A DNA stretch of 64,000 bases from JAMXLO01 sp963776505 (GTDB lineage: Bacteria; Pseudomonadota; Alphaproteobacteria; Acetobacterales; Acetobacteraceae), in contig CAVZNH010000055.1 of assembly GCA_963776505.1 (NCBI GenBank), forward strand, positions 1-64,000, in the 5' to 3' direction. The notes beneath the pieces were generated by a model, which saw only the letters and a list, made by a program, of their open reading frames with translations, did no database searches and was not told where the DNA came from. Each line of letters begins with the position of its first letter. The stretch's first letter is position 1. Shown piece by piece: positions 10,082 to 19,808 of this stretch. A program made the position numbers and the translations under genes.

Positions 10082-11395
10082 CTACTGCGCCGGCACCCGC
10101 GTCTCCGCCAGTTCCGCTGCCACCGCCGCCTTCACCACGTCGAGCGTGTGCTTCACGTCGGTCGCATCGTGGGCGAGCGAGACGTAGAACTTGCTCTCGC
10201 CCTTCAGAATACCGCTATCACGGAAACGGCGATTGAACCGGCGCTGCATCTCCGTATCGGCGCGCAGCCAGCCGCGGTAGTCCGCGATATCGCCGGCGGC
10301 GTAGACAATGTCGAACAGCGGCGGCACGCCGATCACCTGCGCCGGCAGTCCCGCCTTCTCCAGCGTGGCGGTCATGCCCGCCATCAGCTCGCGCCCGGTC
10401 GCGAACACCTTGTCGTAGGCGCCCGGGCGTCGCAGCACCTCCAGAGTCGCCAGGCCCGCCACCGCAGCCACCGGATTGCCGGACAGCGTGCCGATCTGGG
10501 TCAGGAACCTGTCGTCGCCGACCTTGCCGCGATCGAATAGCGACATGATGTCCTCGCGACCGGCGATCGCCGCTAGCGGGAAGCCGCCGCCGATGACCTT
10601 GCCCAGCGTGCAGAGGTCGGGCGTCACGCCGTAGAACTCCTGCGCGCCGCCGTACCAGAAGCGGAACCCGGTCACCACCTCGTCGAAGATCAGCGGAATA
10701 CCGTGCTCCTTCGTCGCATCCCGCAGCGCCTGTAGGAACCCGGGCTTCGGCGGCAGCAGTCGCTGGAACGGCTCGACGATGACGCCGCCGAGTTCGTCGT
10801 GATGCTCGTGGATCAGGCTGGCCGCCATCGCCGCATCGTTGAACGGCGCGATGATCATCTCGTCGCGCACGCTGCGTGGGATGCCCGGCGAGTCCGGCAC
10901 CGCCTGCGGGAAGTTGCCGGGGCGTTTCGGGGCCAGGCTCATCAGGCTGTAGTCGCTCATGCCGTGATAGCCGCCCTCGAACTTGAGGATCTTGTCGCGG
11001 CCACGGAACGCGCGGGCGACGCGCATCGCGTAGGCGTCAGCCTCGGTGCCGCTGGAGACGAAGCGCACCTTCTGCGCACAGGGCACCGCATCGACGATCT
11101 CGGCCGCCAGTCTGATGCCGTGCTCGTTGTTGGCGAAGAACGTGGTGCCGCGCGGTATCTGCGCCTGCACCGCCGCCATCACGTCGGGATGGCAGTGGCC
11201 GATGAACATCGGGCCGGAGCCCAGCAGGAAGTCGACATACTCGTTGCCGCTGACATCCCAGACACGCCCGCCGCGCCCTTCGCGGATCACGATGTCGCCC
11301 GCGAGGTTGCCGAAACTGCCGGCCGGCAGCACGCGCTGCGCCAGCTCGAGCAGTGTCTGTTCTTCCTCGCCGCGGGTCCGTCCAGCCATGCTCAT
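10082..11395 (-). CDS. Class III PLP aminotransferase, glutamate-1-semialdehyde aminomutase-like
   Basis: A fold-type I PLP enzyme of 437 residues, complete and without frame breaks. Visible features are the N-terminal GSFGNLAGDIVIREGRGGRV, DFLLGSGPMFIGHCHPDV, the phosphate-binding VSSGTEADAYAMRVARAF, the cofactor aspartate in IFDEVVTGFRFWYGG and the Schiff-base lysine in CTLGKVIGGGFPLAA. It resembles HemL, but in this setting, translationally coupled to an MFS transporter, a catabolic or biosynthetic transaminase is more likely than tetrapyrrole synthesis. The ATG overlaps the transporter's stop by one base (TAATG), with the transporter upstream in transcription. Confidence 0.9.
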   Translation of the reverse strand: MSMAGRTRGEEEQTLLELAQRVLPAGSFGNLAGDIVIREGRGGRVWDVSGNEYVDFLLGSGPMFIGHCHPDVMAAVQAQIPRGTTFFANNEHGIRLAAEIVDAVPCAQKVRFVSSGTEADAYAMRVARAFRGRDKILKFEGGYHGMSDYSLMSLAPKRPGNFPQAVPDSPGIPRSVRDEMIIAPFNDAAMAASLIHEHHDELGGVIVEPFQRLLPPKPGFLQALRDATKEHGIPLIFDEVVTGFRFWYGGAQEFYGVTPDLCTLGKVIGGGFPLAAIAGREDIMSLFDRGKVGDDRFLTQIGTLSGNPVAAVAGLATLEVLRRPGAYDKVFATGRELMAGMTATLEKAGLPAQVIGVPPLFDIVYAAGDIADYRGWLRADTEMQRRFNRRFRDSGILKGESKFYVSLAHDATDVKHTLDVVKAAVAAELAETRVPAQ

Positions 11396-12618
11396 TACTC
11401 CGCCAATGCCATACCCATCGCCCGCCGGCGCGACCGCCAGTCACCGACCAGCACTGTCAGCACGGTCGCCAACATGAAGCAGACCGAGCTGTAGAAGATC
11501 CAGCGGGGCATGCCATTGTCCATGAACCAGCCGCCCAGCATAGGGCCAATGGTGCCGCCGATGTTGAATCCGGTGGTCACGATGCCGAACACGCGGCCGG
11601 CCATGCCGGGCGGTGCTGCGGCGCGCACCAACATGTCGCGCGACGGCATGATCATGCCGCCGAGGAAACCCGCCGCCGCCATCGCCACCACCAACAGAAT
11701 TACGCCCAGGTTGAAGGTGCCGATCGCGAAGGTGATCGCGGCCGCTGTCCCGAAGCCCACGGCAGCGACTTCGGCGTGGCGGCGCGTCGCATCGGCGACG
11801 AAGCCGCCGGCGAGCACCCCGATCGCGGTCGCCATCAGGTAGGCCGACAGTGCGAAGTTCGCGGCGGAGAACTGTACACCGTACAACGCGACCAGCGCCA
11901 CCACGGAGAATGTCGTGATCGCGCCGGACGACAGGCTCAGCAGCGCGAACAGCCCGGTCAGGCTGATCACCGCGGGTGACAGCAGCACGCGGGCTGGCGC
12001 GCGATCCGTCTCCCGCCGTCCGGCGGCGACTTGGTGGGAAGTGACCTCATCGAGCGCGGGTGTCAGCAGCAGAGGTAACGCGGCCACGGGGCCCAACAGC
12101 CCGGCGAAGATCAGCGCGGCGCGGAACCCGGCGATGCTCGCCACCAGCAGCATCACGGTCGGTGCGATGGCGCTGCCGAGGAAGCCGGCAAAAGTATGAA
12201 CCGAGAAGGCCCGGCCCACGCGTGCGGGATCGATCATCGAGCCCAGGATCGAGTAGTCGGACGGGTGATAGACAGAATTGGCGACGCCCGCGAGCACCGC
12301 GGCGGCGATCATCCAGGCATAGACCGGAAACACGCCGATCGAGCCATAGGCGATGCCCGCAGTGCACAATCCGAAGATCAGCATGCGGCGAGGTCCGATG
12401 CGATCCACCAAGTAGCCCATCGGGGCCTGCACCAGCGCCGAAGTGACGTTATAGATCGTGATCACCAGCCCGAGCTCGACGAAGCCGACACCCAGGCGCT
12501 CACGCAGCACATAGAACAGTGGTGGCAGCACGAGGTAGTGGAAGTGGCTCACCAGATGGGCGGCGGAGATCAGCCAGAGCGCTCTGGCTTCGCTGACCTT
12601 TCTTGTCTCGGACGTCAT
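11395..12618 (-). CDS. MFS transporter
   Basis: A 407-residue inner-membrane transporter with about 12 hydrophobic segments, intact from an ATG start (MTSETRKVSEARALWLISAA). The first cytoplasmic loop carries the MFS motif A-like stretch PMGYLVDRIGPRRMLIFGL. The second half has GFVADATRRHAEVAAVGFG and a glycine-rich helix GMIMPSRDMLVRAAAPPGMA. The arrangement is that of small-solute or efflux MFS proteins; the substrate is unknown. The downstream aminotransferase start overlaps its stop, so the transporter and enzyme probably handle the same compound. Confidence 0.9.
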   Translation of the reverse strand: MTSETRKVSEARALWLISAAHLVSHFHYLVLPPLFYVLRERLGVGFVELGLVITIYNVTSALVQAPMGYLVDRIGPRRMLIFGLCTAGIAYGSIGVFPVYAWMIAAAVLAGVANSVYHPSDYSILGSMIDPARVGRAFSVHTFAGFLGSAIAPTVMLLVASIAGFRAALIFAGLLGPVAALPLLLTPALDEVTSHQVAAGRRETDRAPARVLLSPAVISLTGLFALLSLSSGAITTFSVVALVALYGVQFSAANFALSAYLMATAIGVLAGGFVADATRRHAEVAAVGFGTAAAITFAIGTFNLGVILLVVAMAAAGFLGGMIMPSRDMLVRAAAPPGMAGRVFGIVTTGFNIGGTIGPMLGGWFMDNGMPRWIFYSSVCFMLATVLTVLVGDWRSRRRAMGMALAE

Positions 12619-12635
12619 GCGCTTTTCTTACGGCA

Positions 12636-12653
12636 TTCCCGCTCACGCGGGAA
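12636..12653. repeat. Short palindrome of the TTCCCGC...GCGGGAA type
   Basis: Perfect 7-base arms TTCCCGC and GCGGGAA flank the loop TCAC. It sits just upstream of the MFS transporter start, between that gene and the divergent DUF3311 gene. Elements of this form are frequent REP-like intergenic repeats in proteobacteria. It could act as a bidirectional structure in transcripts; no T-run follows it, so it is not a classical terminator. Confidence 0.55.
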
Positions 12654-12783
12654 CCCAGGAGCCGTCATGACAGGGGTGCGGTCCGCAGGTCGAGATCGAG
12701 GCGAGCCGCCAGCGCCACTGACAACGCGATTGCATCGGACGCGGGCCGGCTATAAGCAATTCGCAATATTCTGGAGGGATTCG

Positions 12784-12996
12784 ATGTCCGGAAGGCCAGA
12801 CGAACACCAGCCCGCGCGGCCGGTTCCCTGGGCAAGACTGCTGCTGCTGATCCCGTTCATCGCCATCCTTTGGGTGCCATTCTACAACAGTGTCGAACCC
12901 ACATGGTCCGGCGTCCCCTTCTTCTACTGGTACCAGCTCCTCTGGATTGTCCTGGGCGCCGTGATCATCGCCATCGTCTATCGCCTCGAGCACTGA
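12784..12996 (+). CDS. DUF3311 family small membrane protein
   Basis: A 70-residue protein with two hydrophobic helices (WARLLLLIPFIAILWVPFY and YQLLWIVLGAVIIAIVYRL) joined by NSVEPTWSGVPFFYW. The family is almost always encoded directly before a sodium:solute symporter and is thought to be its small accessory subunit. Here the symporter follows after 14 bases. The ATG was chosen because the preceding in-frame sequence lies in the REP-containing spacer and looks non-coding. Confidence 0.85.
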   Translation: MSGRPDEHQPARPVPWARLLLLIPFIAILWVPFYNSVEPTWSGVPFFYWYQLLWIVLGAVIIAIVYRLEH

Positions 12997-13010
12997 GCGG
13001 GACCCCGCGC

Positions 13011-14547
13011 ATGATCAACTGGACCGCGCTCATCGTCTTCCTCCTCCTGTTCGGTCTGGTCACCTGGATGGGCTTCATCGCCGCGCACTGGCGGAAGGGC
13101 GATCTCGACCTGCTGCACGAGTGGGGGCTTGGCGGCCGCCGCTTCGGCACCATCGTGACCTGGTTCCTGATTGGAGGCGATCTCTACACCGCCTACACCT
13201 TCATCGCGGTGCCCGCACTGCTGTTCGGTGCCGGGGCGATCGGCTTCTTCGCCGTGCCGTACACGATCATGGTTTATCCGATCCTGTACATCGTGTTCCC
13301 GCGCCTGTGGTCGGTGGCGCACAAACACGGCTACATCACCACGGCCGACTTCGTGCGCGGACGCTTCGGCAACCGCTGGCTCGCCCTGGCAATAGCGCTC
13401 ACTGGCATCCTTGCGACCATGCCGTACATCGCGCTGCAACTGGTCGGCATCCAGGTCTGTACTCGGCGCCATGGGAATCGAGACCAGCGGCCTCGGAGGC
13501 GATCTGCCGCTGATCATCGCCTTCGTCATTCTGGCGGCGTTCACCTACACGTCCGGGCTGCGGGCACCGGCGATGATCGCCGTCGTCAAGGATGTGCTGA
13601 TCTACGTCACGGTGATCGCCGCGGCCATCGTGGTACCGCTGCATCTCGGTGGCTACGGCAAGGTGTTCTCGCCGATCCCCGCGGCCAAGCTGCTGCTCGC
13701 CCCACCGCCCGCCGGTTCGCTCGGCAGCTTCAGCGCCTACGCCACGCTCGCCCTCGGCTCGGCACTGGCACTGTTCCTCTACCCGCACTCGATCACCGGT
13801 GTCCTGAGTAGCTCGAGCGCTCGCGTGGTGCGCCGCAACGCCGCGGCGTTGCCGGCCTACTCGGTGATGCTCGGCCTGCTGGCGCTGGTGGGCTTCATGG
13901 CAATCGCGGTCGGCGTGCAATCAATGCCCGAGTTCGCCGACGGCTTCAAACGCTACGGCAACAACTTCTCTGTCCCGGCGCTGTTCCTGGCAATGTTTCC
14001 GTCCTGGTTCGTCGGCGTCGCCTTCGCCGCCATCGCCATCGGCGCACTGGTGCCGGCGGCGATCATGTCGATCGCCACCGCCAACACGTTTACCCGCAAC
14101 ATCTACCGCGAGTTCGTTCACCCGGCATGCACGAACGCCGAGGAAGCGCGAATGGCGAAGATGGTGTCGCTGGTGATCAAGGCAGGCGCGCTGGCTTTCA
14201 TCATCTTCGTGCCGCTGCAGTTCGCGATCTATCTGCAATTGCTCGGTGGTGTGTGGATCATTCAGACACTGCCTTCAGTGATCCTCGGTCTGTACACGCG
14301 GATGCTGAACGGCTGGGCGCTGCTACTGGGTTGGGCAACCGGGTTCTGTCTCGGCACCTGGATGGCAGCGTCAATGAATTTCGCGCCGGTGTATCCGCTG
14401 AGGATCCTTGGCACAACGGTGCCCTGCTACATCGCGCTGGCTTCTCTGGTGGTGAACCTGGTCGTGGCGGTCGTGCTGTCGCTGCTGTTCAACGCAGCGT
14501 GGTCCGACCGGCACAAAGACACAACGGTGGCCGGGGACTACGCGTAG
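13011..14547 (+). CDS. Sodium:solute symporter (SSS family, MctP/PanF-like), one frameshift
   Basis: A sodium-coupled uptake protein of about 510 residues and roughly 13 helices, for a monocarboxylate or similar solute. The N-terminus MINWTALIVFLLLFGLVTWM is followed by EWGLGGRRFGTIVTWFLIGG and DLYTAYTFIAVPALLFGAGA, the sodium-site helix region of SSS proteins. A single-base shift near 13460 separates PYIALQLVGIQV from VLGAMGIETSGLGGDLPLII. The second part includes FLYPHSITGVLSSSSARVV and AIAIGALVPAAIMSIATANT, both typical. Pairing with DUF3311 supports the MctP-like subgroup. The substrate is not shown by sequence. Confidence 0.9.
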
Positions 14548-14860
14548 TCCCGCCGAGAGACACTGCAACCGACGGCTACACCGCATAGACGCCAACATAA
14601 GCGCGCTGGCCTGCCTCCGATCGTCACGGCCGGCCTTGTGCGCCTTGTGCCGGGGCTGCAGAATCGACGACGGTACGACTGCGGTCATGTGTCCGGCCTT
14701 GCGGTGCGGTCGACATGACCGCGGCCCAGATGGGTTCCGCGAGCGAGCCTTCAACACGTCTGCGGTTTCGCATAGCGCCGTTGGATGGCCCGGGATATCG
14801 CTCGTGGTTCGACCGATCGCCACCTTCCGCTGTCGCCCTTTCACCCGCGATGCCAGCGGT
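14548..14860. other. Gap without a recognisable gene
   Basis: No convincing coding frame, RNA gene or long repeat was found between the symporter stop and the IS110 relic. Short open frames exist on both strands but show no family resemblance. Part of the stretch may be debris from the neighbouring insertion sequence. Confidence 0.5.
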
Positions 14861-15260
14861 TCAGGCGACCGTCGCGGGACGGTATGCCTCACCGCTGGTC
14901 ATCATGGCCCACACGACACGGGCCATCTTGTTGGCCAGCGCGACCGCGCCGCGAGCTTGCGCGGACGGCGCTGCAGCAAGCCCAGCAGCCAGGCGCTGGT
15001 ATTCCGGCTGCCTGGTTTGACAGTGCGGACCACGGCGGTTGCGCCGAGCACCAGCAATTGGCGCAGCTGTTCGTTGCCCTGGCGCGAGATCCAGCCCTGG
15101 GCCAGGTCGCGATCGAGCGCCGTCAACTGCACGCTCAACACCCCTCCAGTTGCTGGCGACGCAACTCCCGGCGCAGCACCACCTCTCCCCGATCGCCCAC
15201 GCCATGCAGCATAAACCCATGCTTGGACGTATCAATCGATATCAGCTTATGCTCCGTCAC
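14861..15260 (-). pseudogene. IS110-family transposase relic with an internal deletion
   Basis: From a GTG at 15260 the minus strand reads TEHKLISIDTSKHGFMLHGV, the RuvC-like N-terminus of IS110 (DEDD) transposases with its first aspartate, and stops after about 40 residues. In another frame directly beyond lies the C-terminal domain: AQGWISRQGNEQLRQLLVLG, then GATAVVRTVKPGSRNTSAWL and LANKMARVVWAMMTSGEAYR. Roughly 200 central residues, including most catalytic acids and the start of the serine-containing domain, are absent. The copy cannot encode an active enzyme. It marks a past insertion next to the symporter and amidohydrolase genes. Confidence 0.8.
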
Positions 15261-15358
15261 AGACGGCCTCCCATGTTGGCGTTGCACGACCTAACATCTG
15301 GCACTCGATGCCGTGGGGCCGCCCACACCAACCCGTCTTCGATACAGGCGCAGCCGTA

Positions 15359-16393
15359 TCAGTCGGCGGCCATCTCCCGCGCCACGCCCCCCACGACCCG
15401 CGCCATCATCGCGGCCGCATTCCGGCGCAGGATCTGCTCGCGCGCTTCCTCGCCAATCTGCGCATCCTCGAGCGCTTTTCTGGTCCAGTTCACGCCGAAC
15501 TCGCTGCCATCGGTGCCACACACAATCCTCTCGGCACCGTACAAACTGACCGCGGCCTCGATCGCACGCGGGCCGAAAGAGTTGCAATCCACGTACACCT
15601 TCGCCTTCCGGAAGCGCGACGACGGCAGCTCCTCCTCCGGCGTGTCGAGCATGCTGCGGTGATCCATCCGCTCGACCTCGTACGGAATATTGCCGCCCAG
15701 ATTGTGCACGACGACCGTGACGTCTGGATACGGCGCAAGGAACTCGGTGAGACACAGCGTCACCATCACCGACGACAGGCTCGCCTGCATATCGAGCGTG
15801 CCATTCCGCCGTCGCGCGTTGTCAGTGTCACCCGAGACCTTGGGATAAGCGTCGCCCGGCCGTGGGCCATGATGGATCAACAGCGTCGCGCGGTGGCGGT
15901 TGGCGACCTCCAGCAGTGGACGCGCCGCTTCGGCGTCAACGCGCGTGAGGAAGAAGTTGCCCGGCAACTGCGCGCCGATCATGCCCGGCAGCCCCAGCGC
16001 CCGCTCCAGTTCGGTGGCCGCCGCAGATATGTCCGTCAGGGGCAGTGCGGCGAAAGCGGCAAAGCGGCCAGGATGCTCCTGGCAGATCGCCGAAAATCCG
16101 TCGTTGACACGGCGACACAGCGCCCCGGCCACTTCCGGCGGCTGCGACTCGATCCAGCAGAACGTACCGAGGAGCGACAGCACGCTCGTCTCAACTCCCT
16201 GGCGGTCCATGCGCCCGAGATGAACATCGACGTCATCGAACGCCTTGGCGAGCGGCTCTTCGCCCATCCGTGATTTCAGTACCTCGGCGCCCTCCTGAGT
16301 GCGCAGGATGCGCGGCTCCTTGCTGCGGGCGCGCAGGGCGTCAGCTATTTCGGCGGGCTTCCAATGCGTGTGCATGTCGATCATGGCTGTCAT
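15359..16393 (-). CDS. Amidohydrolase family 2 protein (ACMSD-like)
   Basis: A metal-dependent TIM-barrel hydrolase or decarboxylase of 344 residues, complete. The N-terminal metal ligands are in MIDMHTHWKP (H-x-H). Later ligands are consistent with LLIHHGPRPGD (His), VVVHNLGGNIPYEVERMDH (His) and IVCGTDGSEFGVNW (Asp at the last strand). The family includes aminocarboxymuconate semialdehyde decarboxylase and related ring-cleavage enzymes; the substrate is undetermined. It stands alone on the minus strand and is divergent from the patatin-like gene. Confidence 0.85.
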   Translation of the reverse strand: MTAMIDMHTHWKPAEIADALRARSKEPRILRTQEGAEVLKSRMGEEPLAKAFDDVDVHLGRMDRQGVETSVLSLLGTFCWIESQPPEVAGALCRRVNDGFSAICQEHPGRFAAFAALPLTDISAAATELERALGLPGMIGAQLPGNFFLTRVDAEAARPLLEVANRHRATLLIHHGPRPGDAYPKVSGDTDNARRRNGTLDMQASLSSVMVTLCLTEFLAPYPDVTVVVHNLGGNIPYEVERMDHRSMLDTPEEELPSSRFRKAKVYVDCNSFGPRAIEAAVSLYGAERIVCGTDGSEFGVNWTRKALEDAQIGEEAREQILRRNAAAMMARVVGGVAREMAAD

Positions 16394-16604
16394 GGCGGAT
16401 TCCTTCCCAGGCCGGCTGACAGCTTAATCCCACGGCGCCTGGCCGCAACCTATGACGACGTTCAACCATCGACGCTCGATGAACGGCCCGCAGCTTCTCC
16501 CCCAACAAGTCGGTAGCTGGCATTAAGGGCTGGGACAGCACCGAACGGGATGGATCATGCAGCGGAAATCTGACAGCCGCGGAGTGGAAAGCGAGACAGA
16601 CGCA

Positions 16605-17819
16605 ATGTCTCGTGCGGGTTATTCCCGTCGTCACCTTCTCCGCACGGCCGCGGGCGGGGGTGCGGCGCTCCTCGCTGGATGCGCCCTTCCGGTGCGCGGC
16701 CCGGCCGTGCCGAGGGGCGACGTCACCCAGGCGAGCGTGCTCGGCCTGCCCAACGAGCGCTTCTTTCCATTACACGGCACGGAGGCGATGAGTGGGGAGG
16801 TCGTGGCCGCCGTCCAGCGCCGGCAGCGCCTGCTCGGCCTCGCGGCGGATGATCTGCCGCCGCACATGGATATCCTGGCAGTGTCCGGCGGCGGCGAAAA
16901 TGGTGCCTTTGGCGCCGGCCTACTGTGCGGCTGGTCGGAGGCCGGCGACCGCCCGACGTTCCTCGGGGTCACCGGCGTCAGCACCGGCGCACTGACCGCG
17001 CCGTTCGCATTTCTCGGTACCGCTTACGATGCGCAGTTGCGCGCCGTCTATGCTGACCTCGAGCCAGCCGACGTGCTCAAGCCGCGCGGCCTGATTGCTG
17101 GTGCGCTGTTCAGCGACGCGATGGCCGACAACTCACCGCTCTACAAGACCATCTCTGGCTACCTGACCACTGAGATGCAGGCAGCCATCGCCAAGGGCTA
17201 TGCCGAGGGCCGGCTGCTCTGGATCGCCACGACCGACCTGGACGCCCAGGTGCCGGTGATCTGGAACATCGGCGCCATCGCCGCCAGCAACCATCCCCGC
17301 GCACTCGACACGATCCGCCGTGTGCTCCTGGCTTCGGCCGCCGTTCCAGGCGCGTTCCCCCCGACCATGATCGACGTGACGGTGAACGGCGTCGCGTATC
17401 AGGAAATGCACGTCGATGGTGGCGCCTTCGCCCAGGTGTTCCTCTACCCGGCATCGCTGACCCGTCTGCGGCGCGAGCGCATGCGGCAAGGCAAACCCGT
17501 GCCGGATGTCGAGGCCTACGTCATCCGCAATGGACGACTCGACCCGGACTGGGCCGCAGTGGATCGCCGCACACTCGGCATCGCTCAGCGTGCGATTACC
17601 ACCATGATCAGCGTGAGCGGCCAAAATGACGTTGGTAGGATCTACACCACCACCCAGGCTGACGGCGTTGGCTACAATCTGGCGTTTATCGGCGCTGATT
17701 TCACCATGGTGCTGCCGGAGCCCTTCGACCCCGGCTATATGCGCGCCCTGTTCGACTATGGCTTCCAGAAGGCGCGCCACGGCTATGACTGGGCAAAGCA
17801 TCCACCCTGGCTAAGTTAG
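16605..17819 (+). CDS. Patatin-like phospholipase, predicted lipoprotein
   Basis: A serine lipid acyl hydrolase of about 404 residues. The N-terminus MSRAGYSRRHLLRTAAGGGA has a twin-arginine-like start followed by the lipobox LLAGC, so it is probably exported and lipid-anchored. The patatin catalytic elements are all present: oxyanion loop SGGGENGAFGAGLL, nucleophile elbow GVSTGALTAPFAF (G-x-S-x-G) and the dyad aspartate in MHVDGGAFAQVF. The internal ATG at 16605 is preferred to an upstream one at 16557 because it places the signal sequence at the terminus. It may degrade or remodel phospholipids at the cell envelope. Confidence 0.88.
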   Translation: MSRAGYSRRHLLRTAAGGGAALLAGCALPVRGPAVPRGDVTQASVLGLPNERFFPLHGTEAMSGEVVAAVQRRQRLLGLAADDLPPHMDILAVSGGGENGAFGAGLLCGWSEAGDRPTFLGVTGVSTGALTAPFAFLGTAYDAQLRAVYADLEPADVLKPRGLIAGALFSDAMADNSPLYKTISGYLTTEMQAAIAKGYAEGRLLWIATTDLDAQVPVIWNIGAIAASNHPRALDTIRRVLLASAAVPGAFPPTMIDVTVNGVAYQEMHVDGGAFAQVFLYPASLTRLRRERMRQGKPVPDVEAYVIRNGRLDPDWAAVDRRTLGIAQRAITTMISVSGQNDVGRIYTTTQADGVGYNLAFIGADFTMVLPEPFDPGYMRALFDYGFQKARHGYDWAKHPPWLS

Positions 17820-17835
17820 GGCTTGTTGGGAATAA

Positions 17836-18120
17836 GTGAATCGAGTTGGCACGGGTCGTGCTCCTCGTCATGGCCGGCGCTGGCCCCGGTCGCGCTGGCG
17901 ACGGCGATGTGACAACCGCGCGCAGCCACAAATCGCTCGCCATGTCCTGTTTATGCTGGCCTATTGCCTCGAATGGCACATGCGTCAGAGCCTCGCGCCG
18001 ATGCTGTTCGAGGACAGCGACAAGCAAGTCGGCGAAGCACTGCGTACGAGCTTGGTGGCAGAGGCGCAGCGCTCGGTGGCGCGCGCGGCCTGGAAGTGCC
18101 AGTCGCTTCATGCGAGGTGA
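17836..18120 (+). pseudogene. C-terminal fragment of an IS1634-family transposase
   Basis: The second half of this frame reads RHVLFMLAYCLEWHMRQSLA, then PMLFEDSDKQVGEALRTSLV and AEAQRSVAR, closely resembling the C-terminal tail of IS1634-family transposases (the AYYLEWHMR block). Only about 65 recognisable residues remain, without the DDE catalytic core. Its last bases supply the purine-rich sequence upstream of the oxidoreductase start that follows. It is a relic of a former insertion. Confidence 0.65.
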
Positions 18121-18123
18121 ATG

Positions 18124-19758
18124 ATGCACGACGTTGTCATAATCGGCGGCGGTCATAACGGCCTTGTCTGCTCCGCCTATCTGGCGATGGCGGGGTTCAA
18201 GGTTGTCGTGCTCGATCAGCGGCCCGTGGTCGGGGGCGCCGCCGTCACGGAAGAATTCACCCCCCGATTTTCAAACTCGGTCGCCTCCTACACCGTCTCG
18301 CTGTTGAACCCGAAGGTCATCCGGGACCTCGATCTCAACGCCCATGGATTGCGCATCGTCGAGCGTCCGATCGCCAACTTCTTGCCTTTGGATGATGGAC
18401 GCTTCCTGAAGGTCGGCGGCGGTCAAACGAAATGCGAGGTCGCGAAATTCTCGATGCGGGATGCGGATCGTCTGGACGATTATCAAGCGCGGCTGGCGGC
18501 GGTCGCCGATGTCTTGCGCGCCGTCGTCCTCGAGACGCCGCCCAATGTCGTCGAGAAAGCGCCGCTCACCGCCATCACCGAATTCATCAAGTTCGGCAGG
18601 ATGGGCAACAGAATTCGAGCCCTTGGACTCGATCTGCAGCGAGACCTTCTCGACCTCTTCACGGCATCCGCCGGCGACTTCCTCGACGGCTGGTTCGAGA
18701 GCGCGCCTATCAAGGCTGCTTTCGGCTTCGACAGCATCGTCGGCAATTATGCGAGCCCCTACGCGCCGGGCTCGGCCTATGTTCTCCTGCACCATAACTT
18801 TGGCGAGGTGAACGGCAAAAAAGGTGTCTGGGGCCACGCCATCGGCGGCATGGGTGCCATCACCCAAGCCATGGCGAAAGCCGCCACAGATCACGGCGTC
18901 AACATCAGGCTTGCCACGCGGGTACGCCGGGTCCTTGTCGAGAAGGGCCGTGCTGTGGGCGTCGAGACGGACAAGGGCGAAGCAATCCGTGCCACGGCCG
19001 TCGCCGCAGGGATCAATCCCAGGCTCCTCTACCTCGACCTGGTCGATCCGCTTGTCTTGCCGGCGGGGTTTCGCCGGCGCATGGAAAATTGGCGCTGTGG
19101 CTCGGGCACGTTTCGCATGAATGTCGCACTTTCCGAGCTGCCGGACTTCACCGCCCTACCCGGTCGCGCATGTGCCGAGCACCATGCCTCGGGCATCATC
19201 ATCGCGCCAAGTCTCGCCTACATGGAGCGCGCCTATTTCGACGCACGTTCTGTCGGCTGGTCGCGCAGCCCAATAGTGGAATTGGTCATTCCCTCAACAC
19301 TCGACGACACGCTCGCACCGCGCGGACAGCACGTGGCGAGCCTGTTCTGCCAGCACGTCGCGCCGCAGCTACCCGACGGTTCGTCATGGGACGACCATCG
19401 CGAAACCGTCGCCGATCTCATGGTCGAGACGGTCGATCGCTACGCACCCAATTTCCGTCGCTCCGTGCTGGCGCGCCAGGTCTTCTCCCCTCTCGACCTC
19501 GAAAGGACATTCGGCCTGATCAACGGCGACATTTTCCATGGAGCGCTTGATCTGGGGCAGATCTTCTCGGCGCGGCCGATGTTGGGCCACGCGGATTACC
19601 GCGGTCCGATCAAAGGTCTTTATCTGTGCGGCTCGGGGAGCCATCCGGGAGGCGGCGTGACGGGCGCGCCCGGGCACAACGCCGCTCGCGAAATTCTGCG
19701 CGATCTCAGGCGCGGGCGGCGTCGGCCATCATGGAAGGCTCGCCACGGATCAGGTTGA
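18124..19758 (+). CDS. FAD-dependent oxidoreductase, phytoene desaturase/PYROXD2-like
   Basis: A 544-residue flavoprotein of the CrtI-like amine oxidase superfamily, complete. The dinucleotide-binding motif is at the N-terminus (HDVVIIGGGHNGLVCSAYLA), followed by VVLDQRPVVGGAAVTEEF. The middle has the family's HAIGGMGAITQAMAKAATDH, and the C-terminal FAD-contact motif is YLCGSGSHPGGGVTGAPGHN. It is closer to the PYROXD2-type group than to carotenoid desaturases; the substrate is not known. The start at 18124 lies a few bases after GAGGTGA; an adjacent ATG at 18121 is equally possible. Confidence 0.86.
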   Translation: MHDVVIIGGGHNGLVCSAYLAMAGFKVVVLDQRPVVGGAAVTEEFTPRFSNSVASYTVSLLNPKVIRDLDLNAHGLRIVERPIANFLPLDDGRFLKVGGGQTKCEVAKFSMRDADRLDDYQARLAAVADVLRAVVLETPPNVVEKAPLTAITEFIKFGRMGNRIRALGLDLQRDLLDLFTASAGDFLDGWFESAPIKAAFGFDSIVGNYASPYAPGSAYVLLHHNFGEVNGKKGVWGHAIGGMGAITQAMAKAATDHGVNIRLATRVRRVLVEKGRAVGVETDKGEAIRATAVAAGINPRLLYLDLVDPLVLPAGFRRRMENWRCGSGTFRMNVALSELPDFTALPGRACAEHHASGIIIAPSLAYMERAYFDARSVGWSRSPIVELVIPSTLDDTLAPRGQHVASLFCQHVAPQLPDGSSWDDHRETVADLMVETVDRYAPNFRRSVLARQVFSPLDLERTFGLINGDIFHGALDLGQIFSARPMLGHADYRGPIKGLYLCGSGSHPGGGVTGAPGHNAAREILRDLRRGRRRPSWKARHGSG

Positions 19759-19808
19759 CGCGCTTAGTCTCGATCGCAAAGCTGTAGCGAAATCATGGAG
19801 GGCGGGTA

